NCBI GenBank assembly: GCA_021810175.1
Contig: JAJZJJ010000284.1
Coordinates: 1 to 5,199, forward strand
Reading direction: 5' to 3'
DNA length: 5,199 bases
DNA from: Acidobacteriota bacterium
Lineage (GTDB): Bacteria > Acidobacteriota > Terriglobia > Terriglobales > Acidobacteriaceae
Below are positions 1 through 5,199 of the stretch, piece after piece. Within the stretch, counting starts at the first letter, position 1. Every line of letters begins with the position of its first letter. The notes below the pieces were generated by a model, which saw only the letters and a program-made list of their open reading frames with translations, was not told the origin of the DNA and ran no database searches. A program made the position numbers and the translations under genes.

Positions 1-428
1 TGCTGTGTTCGGTACCGTTTCTGGGGCCGGTCCGCGCGGCGGTGCTGATCGGGCGGGTGCAGACGCCGCACCGCTTCCGCACCAAGCGGCAGTTCTGGGC
101 CTATTGCGGCCTGGCACTGGAGATGCGCGACAGCGGCGAATATCGCATCGTCGACGGACAGGTGGAGCGAAGAAAGAGGCCGGCGCAGATTCGCGGCCTG
201 AACTGGAACCACAACCATGAGTTGAAGAACCTGTTCAAGGCCGCGGCCACCTCGGCCAGCGCCTCGAATGGAGTGTTTCGTGAGTTTTATCTCGGGCTGC
301 TAAAGAAAAACATGCAGCCGGAGATGGCGCGGCTGACGCTGGCGCGCAAGATCGCCGCCATCACGCTGAAGATCTGGAAGAAAGGAGAAGCATTCGACGC
401 GGAACAGTTGAAGCCACAAGCAGCTTGA
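1..428 (+). CDS. IS110/IS1111-family transposase, C-terminal part (5' end outside window)
   Basis: This is the last 141 or so residues of a transposase of the IS110/IS116/IS902 group, which are RNA-guided DEDD/Ser recombinases. The reading frame is open from base 3 and closes at TGA 426-428, so the gene is cut by the window edge. The visible part matches the C-terminal Transposase_20 region. It begins with a helix-hairpin-helix-like stretch (VPFLGPVRAAVLIGRV, about bases 12-59). Next come the conserved FRTKRQFWAYCGLAL segment and a Ser in RDSGEY (codon 132-134), which sits where the family's catalytic serine is found. The usual basic RGLNWNHNHELKNLFKAA block follows. The N-terminal DEDD RuvC-like domain must lie upstream. 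No frameshift or internal stop is seen, so the visible part looks intact. The ATG-like starts inside the frame are not the true start. Subgroup (IS110 versus IS1111) is not certain; the long non-coding tail favours IS1111. Family assignment is from recognised motifs, not a search. Confidence 0.9.
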   Translation, partial: LCSVPFLGPVRAAVLIGRVQTPHRFRTKRQFWAYCGLALEMRDSGEYRIVDGQVERRKRPAQIRGLNWNHNHELKNLFKAAATSASASNGVFREFYLGLLKKNMQPEMARLTLARKIAAITLKIWKKGEAFDAEQLKPQAA

Positions 429-800
429 GCGCATGGCGTGCCGAACGGAGAGCGGAGTGATCGCGGAATCCAACGGCCACAGAGCGCTCGGGTTCGAGGG
501 TGAGTATCTTCGGCGGGTTTAGGCAATCAGTCTCAAGGGCCACCGTATGCCCCCTCGGATAACCCAACAAAGCCATAGGCCACGAGTCTCAGATAGAACC
601 ATGGTTGGCAAATGCCGACACGCTGCTTCGAGGCGCAAAGGTAGCCGGACCGAAGAACGCGAACGATGATGACTCCGAGATCTCCAAGGAAAACGGAAAC
701 GAAAAGCCATGCTTCGGCGAACAGTATTGCAGCCGCCAACAGGGGCTGGATGTCAGAAAAATATCTTCCCCGGGCGGATCAGGCGAAGTGTTTTTTCTTG
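429..800 (+). other. Non-coding tail of the IS element; candidate bridge-RNA region
   Basis: This stretch of about 370 bases between the transposase stop and the tandem repeat holds no gene I can support. Short ORFs occur on both strands but none has a ribosome binding site and a recognisable product. In IS1111-type elements the long non-coding end follows the transposase and encodes the structured bridge RNA that pairs with target and donor DNA. The length and position fit that arrangement. Similar 8-base words recur at 531-538 (agtctcaa) and 585-592 (agtctcag), each near a ggccac word, which could be paired guide segments. I could not fold the region, so an RNA gene is not claimed. Confidence 0.35.
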
Positions 801-836
801 ACATCCCCTTTTATAGAACATCCCCTTTTATAGAAC
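801..836. repeat. Perfect tandem repeat, 2 x 17 bp plus 2 bases
   Basis: The 17-base unit acatccccttttataga occupies 801-817 and again 818-834 with no mismatch, and the next two bases (ac, 835-836) begin a third copy. It lies at the probable right end of the IS110-type element and 16 bp from the amidase stop codon. TTGACA at 798-803 overlaps the first copy, but no -10 box lies at a normal distance, so a promoter is not supported. The repeat is most simply read as an IS end next to a matching target sequence. Confidence 0.85.
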
Positions 837-850
837 CCGAGGAGTTTCTG

Positions 851-2731
851 TTAGCTGGGGAGTTTGGGGTGGAGGTTGAGGAAGCCGGCGCGGTTCTGGT
901 AGGCGCGGGCGAAGGCGGCTAGTTTTGCGTCCTGGTAGAGGCCGCCGAGGAAGGTGATGCTGACCGGAGTGTTGGGGCCGCCCTCGCGGTATTCGAAGGG
1001 AATTTCCGGCGGCGGGACGGGCGCGTCGGCGCCGCGCAGGCCGTTGGGCACAATGACGGCAGGGTTGCCGGTGAGGTTGGTCATGACGAGCTGTTCGCCG
1101 CCGGTGGGCGCGACGATGACATCGACTTCGTGGAAGATTCCGGCGGCGGCGCGGACGGCCATTTCGCGGGCGCGGTTGGCCTGGATGTATTCGACGGCGG
1201 GGTAGAAGCGCGCGACGCGGAAGATGTTGGGCCAGGCGTCGGCGCTCTGGTCGACGAGCAGCTTGTCGCGGCCGCTGAGGGTGAGTTCGCTGAAGGCGGC
1301 TGCGCCTTCGGCATTGAGCAGCGGGGTCATGGCGTCAAAGGGCAGCCTGGGCAGCTCGACGGGCTTGAGCGTGACGCCCATGCTGTGGAGCTTGTCGAGC
1401 GCGGCCGCGTCGTACTGGTGGTCGTAGGCGCGGAGCTTGCGATAGAAGGCGCCGATGGCCATGTTGCGCTCGCGCTCCTTCTTTTGCGCGGCGGTTTCGT
1501 TGGAGGGCGGCGGTGGAGTGTGCTCGGCGTGCGGCTGCGGCGGTTCGAAGGCCTTTTCGAGGTAGCCGACGCGGAGGCTCTTCCAGTCGAAGCCGGCGTT
1601 CCAGTTGAAGGCGGCGTTGTGGACCGTCTCGTCTTCGCCGTCTGGGCCGTAGATGTGCTGGAGAACGATGGCGCAGTCTTCGACGGCGCGGCAGATGGGG
1701 CCGATCTTGTCCATGGTCCAACTGAGAGCCATGGCGCCGGTACGGGGCACAAAGCCGAAGGTGGGACGTAAGCCGGTGACGCCGCAGCGGGTGGAGGGCG
1801 ATGAGATGGAGCCGAGGGTTTCGGTGCCGATGGAAAAGGCGACGCAGCCGGCAGAGGTGGTGGAGGCGGGTCCGGCCGAGGAGCCGCTGGAGCCTTGATC
1901 GGGATTCCAGGGATTACGGGTTTCGCCGCCGAACCAGATGTCGCCCATGGCGAGCGCGCCCATGGTGGCCTTGGCGATGAGGACAGCGCCGGCGGCGTCG
2001 AGGCGCTGGACGACGGTGGCGTCGTAGTCGAAGCGCTGGTCCTTATAAGGTGCGGCGCCCCAGGTGGTGGGATAGCCCTTGACGGCGAGGAGATCCTTGG
2101 CGCTCCAGGGCAGGCCGTGCAAGGGGCCGCGATACAAGCCGCGTGCGAGTTCGGTGTCGGCGTTGCTGGCCTGGGTAAGGGCGCGTTCCTCGGTGATGGT
2201 GATGACGAAGTGCAGCAGTGGGTTATAGCGCTTGATGCGCCGGATGTACATCTTTGTGAGATCGACAGAGGAGACTTTGCGCGTGCGGATGAGCTCGGCG
2301 AGTTGGGGGATGGTGTAGAAGGCGATGTCTTCGAGGTTGGACGGGAGGGTGCGGATGGCCGGAGGCTTGCTGTAGACGGGCTTTTCGCGGGTGGAGTCGA
2401 CCGTGGCGCCGGGCGGCAGGGGATCGAAGATGAAGGCCGGTGGCATGCTGTTGGGCAGGTCGAGCTTGCGGATGGTTTCGTAGGCCTGGCGGTTGTCGTT
2501 GAGGCTCGAAATCATCATGGGGAGGTCGGCCTCGGGGATGGGGACGGCGGCGAGCTGCGCGGCCTGGCGGATCATTTCCGGAGTGATTTTCGCGTAGGCA
2601 GGGGCTTCGGCGGCGGTCGTGGTCTGCGCCTGCGCCTGAGTGGCGAGGGTATAGAGCGCACCGGGGAAGAGTGTGGATGCCAGGCCGAAGCGGCCACAGA
2701 CAGCAAAGAAATCACGTCGATCCAGCGCCAT
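851..2731 (-). CDS. Tat-exported amidase (amidase signature family), 626 aa
   Basis: A hydrolase of the amidase-signature family, which cleaves carboxamide (sometimes ester) bonds through a Lys/cis-Ser/Ser triad. ATG 2731 is chosen because AGGAGG (2746-2741) sits 9 bases upstream. The frame stays open to 2911, and ATG 2749 is an alternative but has no such site. The N-terminus carries a twin-arginine signal (DRRDFFAVCG, residues 4-13), a hydrophobic stretch and a likely AQA cleavage site near 33-36, so export to the periplasm is expected. The triad is Lys212 (SAKD), cis-Ser284 (GSSAG) and nucleophile Ser308 (GTETLGSIS). The NPWNPDQ lead-in at 272-278 is typical. About 130 residues precede the core domain, and a Pro-rich then charged insert (about 397-420) is unusual. 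It resembles GatA by fold only; the signal peptide and no visible gatB/gatC argue against a tRNA amidotransferase role. The substrate cannot be told from sequence. Confidence 0.92.
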   Translation of the reverse strand: MALDRRDFFAVCGRFGLASTLFPGALYTLATQAQAQTTTAAEAPAYAKITPEMIRQAAQLAAVPIPEADLPMMISSLNDNRQAYETIRKLDLPNSMPPAFIFDPLPPGATVDSTREKPVYSKPPAIRTLPSNLEDIAFYTIPQLAELIRTRKVSSVDLTKMYIRRIKRYNPLLHFVITITEERALTQASNADTELARGLYRGPLHGLPWSAKDLLAVKGYPTTWGAAPYKDQRFDYDATVVQRLDAAGAVLIAKATMGALAMGDIWFGGETRNPWNPDQGSSGSSAGPASTTSAGCVAFSIGTETLGSISSPSTRCGVTGLRPTFGFVPRTGAMALSWTMDKIGPICRAVEDCAIVLQHIYGPDGEDETVHNAAFNWNAGFDWKSLRVGYLEKAFEPPQPHAEHTPPPPSNETAAQKKERERNMAIGAFYRKLRAYDHQYDAAALDKLHSMGVTLKPVELPRLPFDAMTPLLNAEGAAAFSELTLSGRDKLLVDQSADAWPNIFRVARFYPAVEYIQANRAREMAVRAAAGIFHEVDVIVAPTGGEQLVMTNLTGNPAVIVPNGLRGADAPVPPPEIPFEYREGGPNTPVSITFLGGLYQDAKLAAFARAYQNRAGFLNLHPKLPS

Positions 2732-2740
2732 AGCGAAGAT

Positions 2741-2746
2741 CCTCCT
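2741..2746 (-). promoter_or_regulatory. Shine-Dalgarno site of the amidase gene
   Basis: On the minus strand this reads AGGAGG, a full consensus ribosome binding site, followed by 9 bases and then ATG at 2731. It lies inside the codons that follow the alternative ATG at 2749 (M-R-R-I-F-A-M), so using that upstream start would bury the site in coding sequence. This decides the start. Confidence 0.85.
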
Positions 2747-2767
2747 CATGAAATACAGAGAAGTGGA

Positions 2768-2773
2768 AGTATA
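2768..2773 (-). promoter_or_regulatory. Possible -10 box of the amidase promoter
   Basis: The minus strand reads TATACT, five of six matches to the sigma-70 -10 consensus. Transcription would start near 2761 and give a leader of about 30 bases before ATG 2731, which contains the ribosome binding site. No good -35 hexamer is present at 16-19 bases (17-base spacing gives ACAGTT), so an activator or a different sigma factor may be involved, or the match is chance. Confidence 0.35.
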
Positions 2774-2783
2774 GAGCATTTTC
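2772..2783 (+). repeat. Copy of the tagagcat repeat word
   Basis: tagagcattttc here matches tagagcatcttc at 2961 (same direction) and tagagcatttcc read on the minus strand from 3077. In both + strand copies the word ggaact follows 5-12 bases later, suggesting related elements. It partly overlaps the possible -10 box of the amidase gene. Confidence 0.5.
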
Positions 2784-2906
2784 AGCACGGAACTGTATGA
2801 GTTTGCGCGGCAGGGAGGGGGCGCGGGCAGAGCGTGAATGGTGTGGCGCCGGTGATTTCGCAGGTGCGGAACGGGTGGAAGCGCGAGCGGCGGGAGAGGT
2901 TGGCGT

Positions 2907-2941
2907 CCCATCCTTGGCGCGATGCAAAGGCGAAGGATGGG
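2907..2941. repeat. Perfect 9-bp inverted repeat (hairpin, REP-like)
   Basis: cccatcctt (2907-2915) and aaggatggg (2933-2941) are exact inverted copies around a 17-base loop, with a further 3-bp pairing possible inside (2918-2920 with 2930-2932). No T run follows on either strand, so it is unlikely to be an intrinsic terminator. It may be a dispersed REP-type palindrome; I recall similar ggatggg hairpins between genes in acidobacteria, but copy number cannot be checked here. Confidence 0.6.
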
Positions 2942-3005
2942 ATTGCCGGTTGGGTTGGATTAGAGCATCTTCCCTATTCCTGGGAACTTTCTGAATTGAA
3001 CCAAG

Positions 3006-3033
3006 CGCAGCTTTTCTTAACGGAAAAGCTGCG
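3006..3033 (-). terminator. Hairpin downstream of the S10 peptidase, possible terminator
   Basis: cgcagctttt (3006-3015) pairs perfectly with aaaagctgcg (3024-3033) around an 8-base loop, about 40 bases after the peptidase stop codon in the direction of transcription. The sequence after the stem on the minus strand (CTTGGTTCAATTC) is T-containing but not a true T run. It may therefore work as a weak terminator or as a barrier to 3' decay. A second stem (3042-3066) stands between it and the stop codon. Confidence 0.5.
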
Positions 3034-3041
3034 TTGAGATT

Positions 3042-3066
3042 CTCTCTTCGGTGTTTACCAAGAGAG
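3042..3066 (-). other. Stem-loop just after the S10 peptidase stop codon
   Basis: ctctctt (3042-3048) pairs exactly with aagagag (3060-3066). Inside, after a one-base bulge, ggt (3050-3052) pairs with acc (3057-3059) around a four-base loop. The structure starts 8 bases past the peptidase stop codon and would be the first fold in its 3' untranslated region. It could protect the mRNA from 3' decay. No T run follows. Confidence 0.5.
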
Positions 3067-3074
3067 GAAATGCT

Positions 3075-4649
3075 CTAGTGGAAGTCGAAGTACTGCATGA
3101 CGTCCTTGCGGAGCTGGACGCGGCTGGCCTGGCGGGTGTAGAACATGTGGCCGCCGGGGAACTCGTGGATGCTGATGCGGGCGCGCAGTGCTTCGGGCAT
3201 CTGGTTGACGCTGAGGATGGAGCCCATGAACGGGCAGGAGAGATCGTTCCACCCATGGCCGATGAAGACCTTGAGGCCGGGGTCGGCGGCGACCGCGTCG
3301 CGGAGCTGGTTGACGGAGCCGTCGCGCAGGTTGGCGTCGCGGTGCCACTCTTCGTTCACGGTGTAAGAGAGCGTGTGGTAAGGCGCATCGGTCTTCCAGC
3401 CGACGACGTTGGTGACGAAGTTCACCATGGCCTCAGTGGTGGGGGCAATGATGGACGCGAGGATGGGATCGTTGGCGCGCCGGTAGGGCGACCAGGGGAA
3501 TGGATCCAGCATGGTTACATTTGAGTCGTAGATGGAGCCGATCTTGCCCTGCTCGCGCCAGGCTTCTCGGAGGTAGGACATGGTCTGGAAGCGGCCGCCG
3601 GATTCCTTGACGTAGGTGGGGTTGAGGCCGGTCATCTGGGTGACCTTCTGGATCATGGCCTGCTGCTCGGCGGGATCGGAGGTTCCGGCGATGAGTGCGG
3701 TGGCGTAAGGTCCTTCGTCATAGGCGATGACCGACTGCATGGCCTGCGTGGTGAGTTTGCCTTCGCGCTCGAGGTGGGCGGCGACGATGGGCGGCAGGGT
3801 GATCATCCAGGGGATGGGCGAGTAGATGTAGCCTTTGCTCTCGTCCATGGGATTGAGATAAGGCGAGATGAGGATGAGACCGTTGACGCCGACGCCGAGG
3901 CGGGACTGCAAGTAGTAGGTGACACGCGGGCCGCGGAAGCCGCCGTAGCTTTCGCCGATGACGTACTTGGGCGAGAGCATGCGGTCGTTCTGGACGAGCC
4001 ACTTGTAGACGACGGTGGAGAGGTAATGAATGTCAGGAACGGTGCTGTAGAAGAGCTTCTTGGTTTCGGCCTCGTTGACGAGCGAGCGGCTGTAGCCGGT
4101 GCCAATGGGATCAATAAAGACGAGATCAGTGAAGTCGAGCCAGGTGCCCTGGTTGTCGCTCATGACGATGGGGCCGGAGGCGCTGTCGTTCTTGTTGCCG
4201 ATGCCGTCCAGATGCTTGGGGCCGATGGCGCCGAAGTTGAGGAAGACAGATGACGCGCCGGGGCCTCCGTTGAAGGCAAAGGTGACAGGGCGATTCTTGC
4301 CGGGGATGGTGTAGGCGGTGTAGACGACCTTGCCGGCGATTGCGCCTTTTGCATCGCGGATATTGATGGTGCCGACGGTGACCTTGTAGTGGAGCGTCTT
4401 GCCGTCGAGCACGGTGGACTGCTCGATGCTCTTGTTGGGCGGGAGCGGCGGGAGCTTGTCAGCAGAGGATTTTTCTGCAGCGGGCTTGGCGGATTTTTCA
4501 GAGGTTTTGGCGGAGGTCTGTGAGGCGGCGTGCCTGTTGTGATGTTCCTGTGCATAGGCCGGACAGAAGGCCGAGGAAACCATCAGGCAGAGTGTGGCGC
4601 AGCCGAGCGCAGCCCAAGGGCGAGCGGCGGAAGCAAAGGGAATTTTCAT
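3075..4649 (-). CDS. Secreted serine carboxypeptidase-like protein, peptidase family S10, 524 aa
   Basis: An alpha/beta-hydrolase of the S10 (carboxypeptidase Y-like) family, which removes C-terminal residues from peptides at acidic pH in known members. ATG 4649 opens a Sec signal peptide: a Lys, a hydrophobic core (about 12-28) and an AYA cleavage site at 31-33. A Ser/Lys/Ala-rich linker follows (about 40-65). The oxyanion-hole motif NGGPGASS is at 127-134 and GTGYS at 183-187. The nucleophile is Ser234 (GESYGGFRGP), with Asp469 (GHGWNDLSC) and His501 (FPGGHMF). All key residues are present and the length is typical. No purine-rich ribosome binding site precedes the ATG, so leaderless or weak initiation is possible. 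It lies upstream of the amidase on the same strand but is separated from it by 343 bp with hairpins. Some S10-family proteins act as acyltransferases or esterases, so peptidase activity is likely but not certain. Confidence 0.93.
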   Translation of the reverse strand: MKIPFASAARPWAALGCATLCLMVSSAFCPAYAQEHHNRHAASQTSAKTSEKSAKPAAEKSSADKLPPLPPNKSIEQSTVLDGKTLHYKVTVGTINIRDAKGAIAGKVVYTAYTIPGKNRPVTFAFNGGPGASSVFLNFGAIGPKHLDGIGNKNDSASGPIVMSDNQGTWLDFTDLVFIDPIGTGYSRSLVNEAETKKLFYSTVPDIHYLSTVVYKWLVQNDRMLSPKYVIGESYGGFRGPRVTYYLQSRLGVGVNGLILISPYLNPMDESKGYIYSPIPWMITLPPIVAAHLEREGKLTTQAMQSVIAYDEGPYATALIAGTSDPAEQQAMIQKVTQMTGLNPTYVKESGGRFQTMSYLREAWREQGKIGSIYDSNVTMLDPFPWSPYRRANDPILASIIAPTTEAMVNFVTNVVGWKTDAPYHTLSYTVNEEWHRDANLRDGSVNQLRDAVAADPGLKVFIGHGWNDLSCPFMGSILSVNQMPEALRARISIHEFPGGHMFYTRQASRVQLRKDVMQYFDFH

Positions 4650-4768
4650 GCTGTTAACGATAGCGCACTGCGAGAGCGGCGGGAAGCGAGGCGAGCGCGA
4701 GATTCCGGGTTTGGCGGCAGGCGAGGATGCGGCAGCGGCTGGATTTTTGCGATGCGTGAAAAGCCGTG
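4650..4768 (-). promoter_or_regulatory. Upstream region of the S10 peptidase gene
   Basis: Reading the minus strand, this spacer between the hydrolase terminator and the peptidase ATG should hold the peptidase promoter. The only -10-like word close to the start is TATCGT (4662-4657), 7 bases before the ATG, with a poor -35 (TTCCCG) 17 bases further up. No ribosome binding site is seen. If the word is real, transcription would begin at about the ATG, giving a leaderless mRNA. The evidence is weak. Confidence 0.25.
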
Positions 4769-4809
4769 GCCCGGCGCTGCTTTTTGAAACGGCGGAAAGC
4801 AGGCCGGGC
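4769..4809 (-). terminator. Intrinsic terminator of the glycoside hydrolase gene
   Basis: gcccggc (4769-4775) pairs with gccgggc (4803-4809). After a one-base bulge (4776), ctgcttt (4777-4783) pairs with aaagcag (4796-4802), leaving a 12-base loop. This 14-bp, GC-rich stem begins about 20 bases after the hydrolase stop codon. On the minus strand it is followed by CACGGCTTTT, a short T run slightly displaced from the stem. It fits an intrinsic terminator ending transcription before the peptidase gene. Confidence 0.65.
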
Positions 4810-4828
4810 AGATGCGGCGTGGTGCAGC

Positions 4829-5199
4829 TTAAGGGATGGGCAGCGGCGGAGGCGGATCGGGCGTGGGGCCCCAGTGCGTATCGCGGCTGAGGGCGCGGAT
4901 GATCTGGATTTCGCGGGCGCGATAGGGCTTGCCGTCCTTATGGTAGAGGTCGTGGAACCAGACGGGCGGCTGAATGAGCACGTAGGGACGCTGCCAGGAA
5001 TCCCAGGGAAGGTAGGTTTGCGTCTTCCCTTTGACGAAGCCCCAGTTGATGGCGCCGACGTTGTCGCGGCGAGCGATGGGGAGGATGGTGTCAATGGTGC
5101 TGCCGACGCCGCGGGCCATGTATTCAGTGCAGATGATGGGGCGGTGGTACTGGGCGAGGTCCTTGATGGCGGCGGCGAACTGCTCGGGCCAGCCGTAAT
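4829..5199 (-). CDS. Glycoside hydrolase (clan GH-A-like TIM barrel), C-terminal part
   Basis: The frame is open from the right edge to TAA at 4831-4829, giving the last 122 residues; the start and any signal peptide are outside the window. The segment RPIICTEYMAR (visible residues 19-29) looks like the end of beta-strand 7 in a clan GH-A barrel, with Glu25 (codon 5125-5123) as the expected nucleophile. GAINWGFVKGKTQT and LPWDSW follow, as in the final barrel strand and its aromatic substrate cleft. Then comes PPVWFHDLYHKDGKPYRAREI, a closing segment common in proteins annotated as 1,4-beta-xylanase or cellulase-like. The gene ends in a Pro-rich tail (PTPDPPPPLPIP). The internal ATG at 5119 lies inside the conserved motif and is not a start. 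Exact family and substrate cannot be set from this fragment; polysaccharide hydrolysis is the likely role. Confidence 0.75.
   Translation of the reverse strand, partial: YGWPEQFAAAIKDLAQYHRPIICTEYMARGVGSTIDTILPIARRDNVGAINWGFVKGKTQTYLPWDSWQRPYVLIQPPVWFHDLYHKDGKPYRAREIQIIRALSRDTHWGPTPDPPPPLPIP

Larger units (their letters stand above)
1..836 (+). mobile_element. Right part of an IS110/IS1111-family insertion sequence
   Basis: The element consists of the transposase C-terminus (to 428) plus roughly 400 bp of trailing sequence that is visibly richer in A/T than the flanking genes and has no convincing gene. The left end is outside the window. The right boundary is inferred. The tandem 17-bp repeat at 801-834 lies between this AT-richer tail and the stop codon of the amidase gene at 851, so the end is probably within or just before that repeat. 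Members of this family lack classic terminal inverted repeats and often make no target duplication, so the edge cannot be fixed from one copy. The element lies tail-to-tail with the amidase gene and seems not to have damaged it. Confidence 0.6.
2961..3077. repeat. Structured intergenic element bounded by inverted tagagcat arms
   Basis: The outer arms are tagagcatcttcc at 2961-2973 and its inverted partner ending at 3077 (tagagcatttcc on the minus strand). They pair over 12 positions with a one-base bulge. Between them lie three further stem-loops: ttccc/gggaa (2970-2986, overlapping the left arm), a perfect 10-bp stem (3006-3033), and a 7-bp stem with an inner 3-bp extension (3042-3066). The right arm contains the stop codon of the peptidase gene (TAG, 3077-3075). 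The nested layout looks like a miniature mobile or REP-type element, or a composite 3' end structure. It carries no gene. Confidence 0.55.

Noticed and set aside
798..833. Promoter formed by TTGACA (798-803) with TATAG words in the tandem repeat
   Set aside because: The spacings to the two -10-like words are about 7 and 24 bases, outside the usable range, and no gene on the + strand follows.
605..922. + strand open frame of 105 codons spanning the IS tail, the tandem repeat and the amidase 3' end
   Set aside because: It crosses the probable IS boundary and runs antisense into the amidase gene, has no ribosome binding site, and resembles no family I know.
1130..1771. Second + strand open frame (213 codons) opposite the amidase
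   Set aside because: Same antisense low-complexity composition; shadow of the real gene.
1895..2800. Long + strand open frame (301 codons) opposite the amidase
   Set aside because: It is antisense to a gene with clear catalytic motifs. Its Gly/Asp/Val/Glu-rich composition is what the reverse complement of GC-rich coding sequence yields, and no start signal or known domain is visible.
2732..2911. 60-residue N-terminal extension of the amidase
   Set aside because: The extension is Pro/His/Arg-rich and contains no export signal. The perfect ribosome binding site and the twin-arginine motif place the start at 2731.
3051..4253. + strand open frames opposite the S10 peptidase (3051-3524, 3774-4253)
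   Set aside because: Antisense to a fully supported gene, with no ribosome binding site and no recognisable domain.
4654..5094. Minus-strand open frame of 146 codons at the right end
   Set aside because: It is out of frame with the glycoside hydrolase, is Ser/Pro/Arg-rich, and runs through the terminator hairpin; the hydrolase frame has recognisable motifs.

Overview
The window looks like a GC-rich soil bacterium, most likely an acidobacterium of the Terriglobia type. This is inferred from protein style (a Tat-exported amidase, a secreted S10 carboxypeptidase and a clan GH-A-like glycoside hydrolase, all on one strand) and from remembered similarity, not from a search. No rRNA, tRNA, CRISPR array or phage module is visible.

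Layout from left to right: (1) Bases 1-428 hold the C-terminal part of an IS110/IS1111-family transposase on the + strand. About 400 bp of AT-richer, non-coding sequence follows. It ends in a perfect two-copy 17-bp tandem repeat (801-834), probably at or near the right end of the insertion sequence. This tail is where an IS1111-type element would be expected to encode its bridge RNA. (2) Bases 851-2731, minus strand, encode a complete amidase-signature hydrolase with a twin-arginine signal and an intact Lys/cis-Ser/Ser triad. Its stop codon lies only 16 bp from the tandem repeat, so the element landed just beyond the gene without visibly breaking it. (3) Bases 2732-3074 are a 343-bp intergenic region crowded with inverted repeats and short repeated words. 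(4) Bases 3075-4649, minus strand, encode a complete secreted serine carboxypeptidase-like protein (peptidase family S10) with a Sec signal peptide and Ser/Asp/His triad. (5) Bases 4650-4828 are a short spacer with a strong hairpin that fits a terminator. (6) From 4829 past the right edge, minus strand, lies the C-terminal end of a glycoside hydrolase that keeps its presumed catalytic Glu.

The three chromosomal genes point the same way, but hairpins separate them and the gaps are 179 and 343 bp. They are probably separate transcription units rather than one operon. The amidase and peptidase act outside the cytoplasm on amide, peptide or ester substrates. The hydrolase is probably polysaccharide-directed, though its signal region is not in view. 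The set suits scavenging of plant or microbial debris, but no shared pathway can be shown from sequence.

I did not find a convincing new defence or mobile system. The items most worth checking are the IS end with its possible bridge RNA, and the structured repeat between the peptidase and amidase genes, one arm of which contains the peptidase stop codon.
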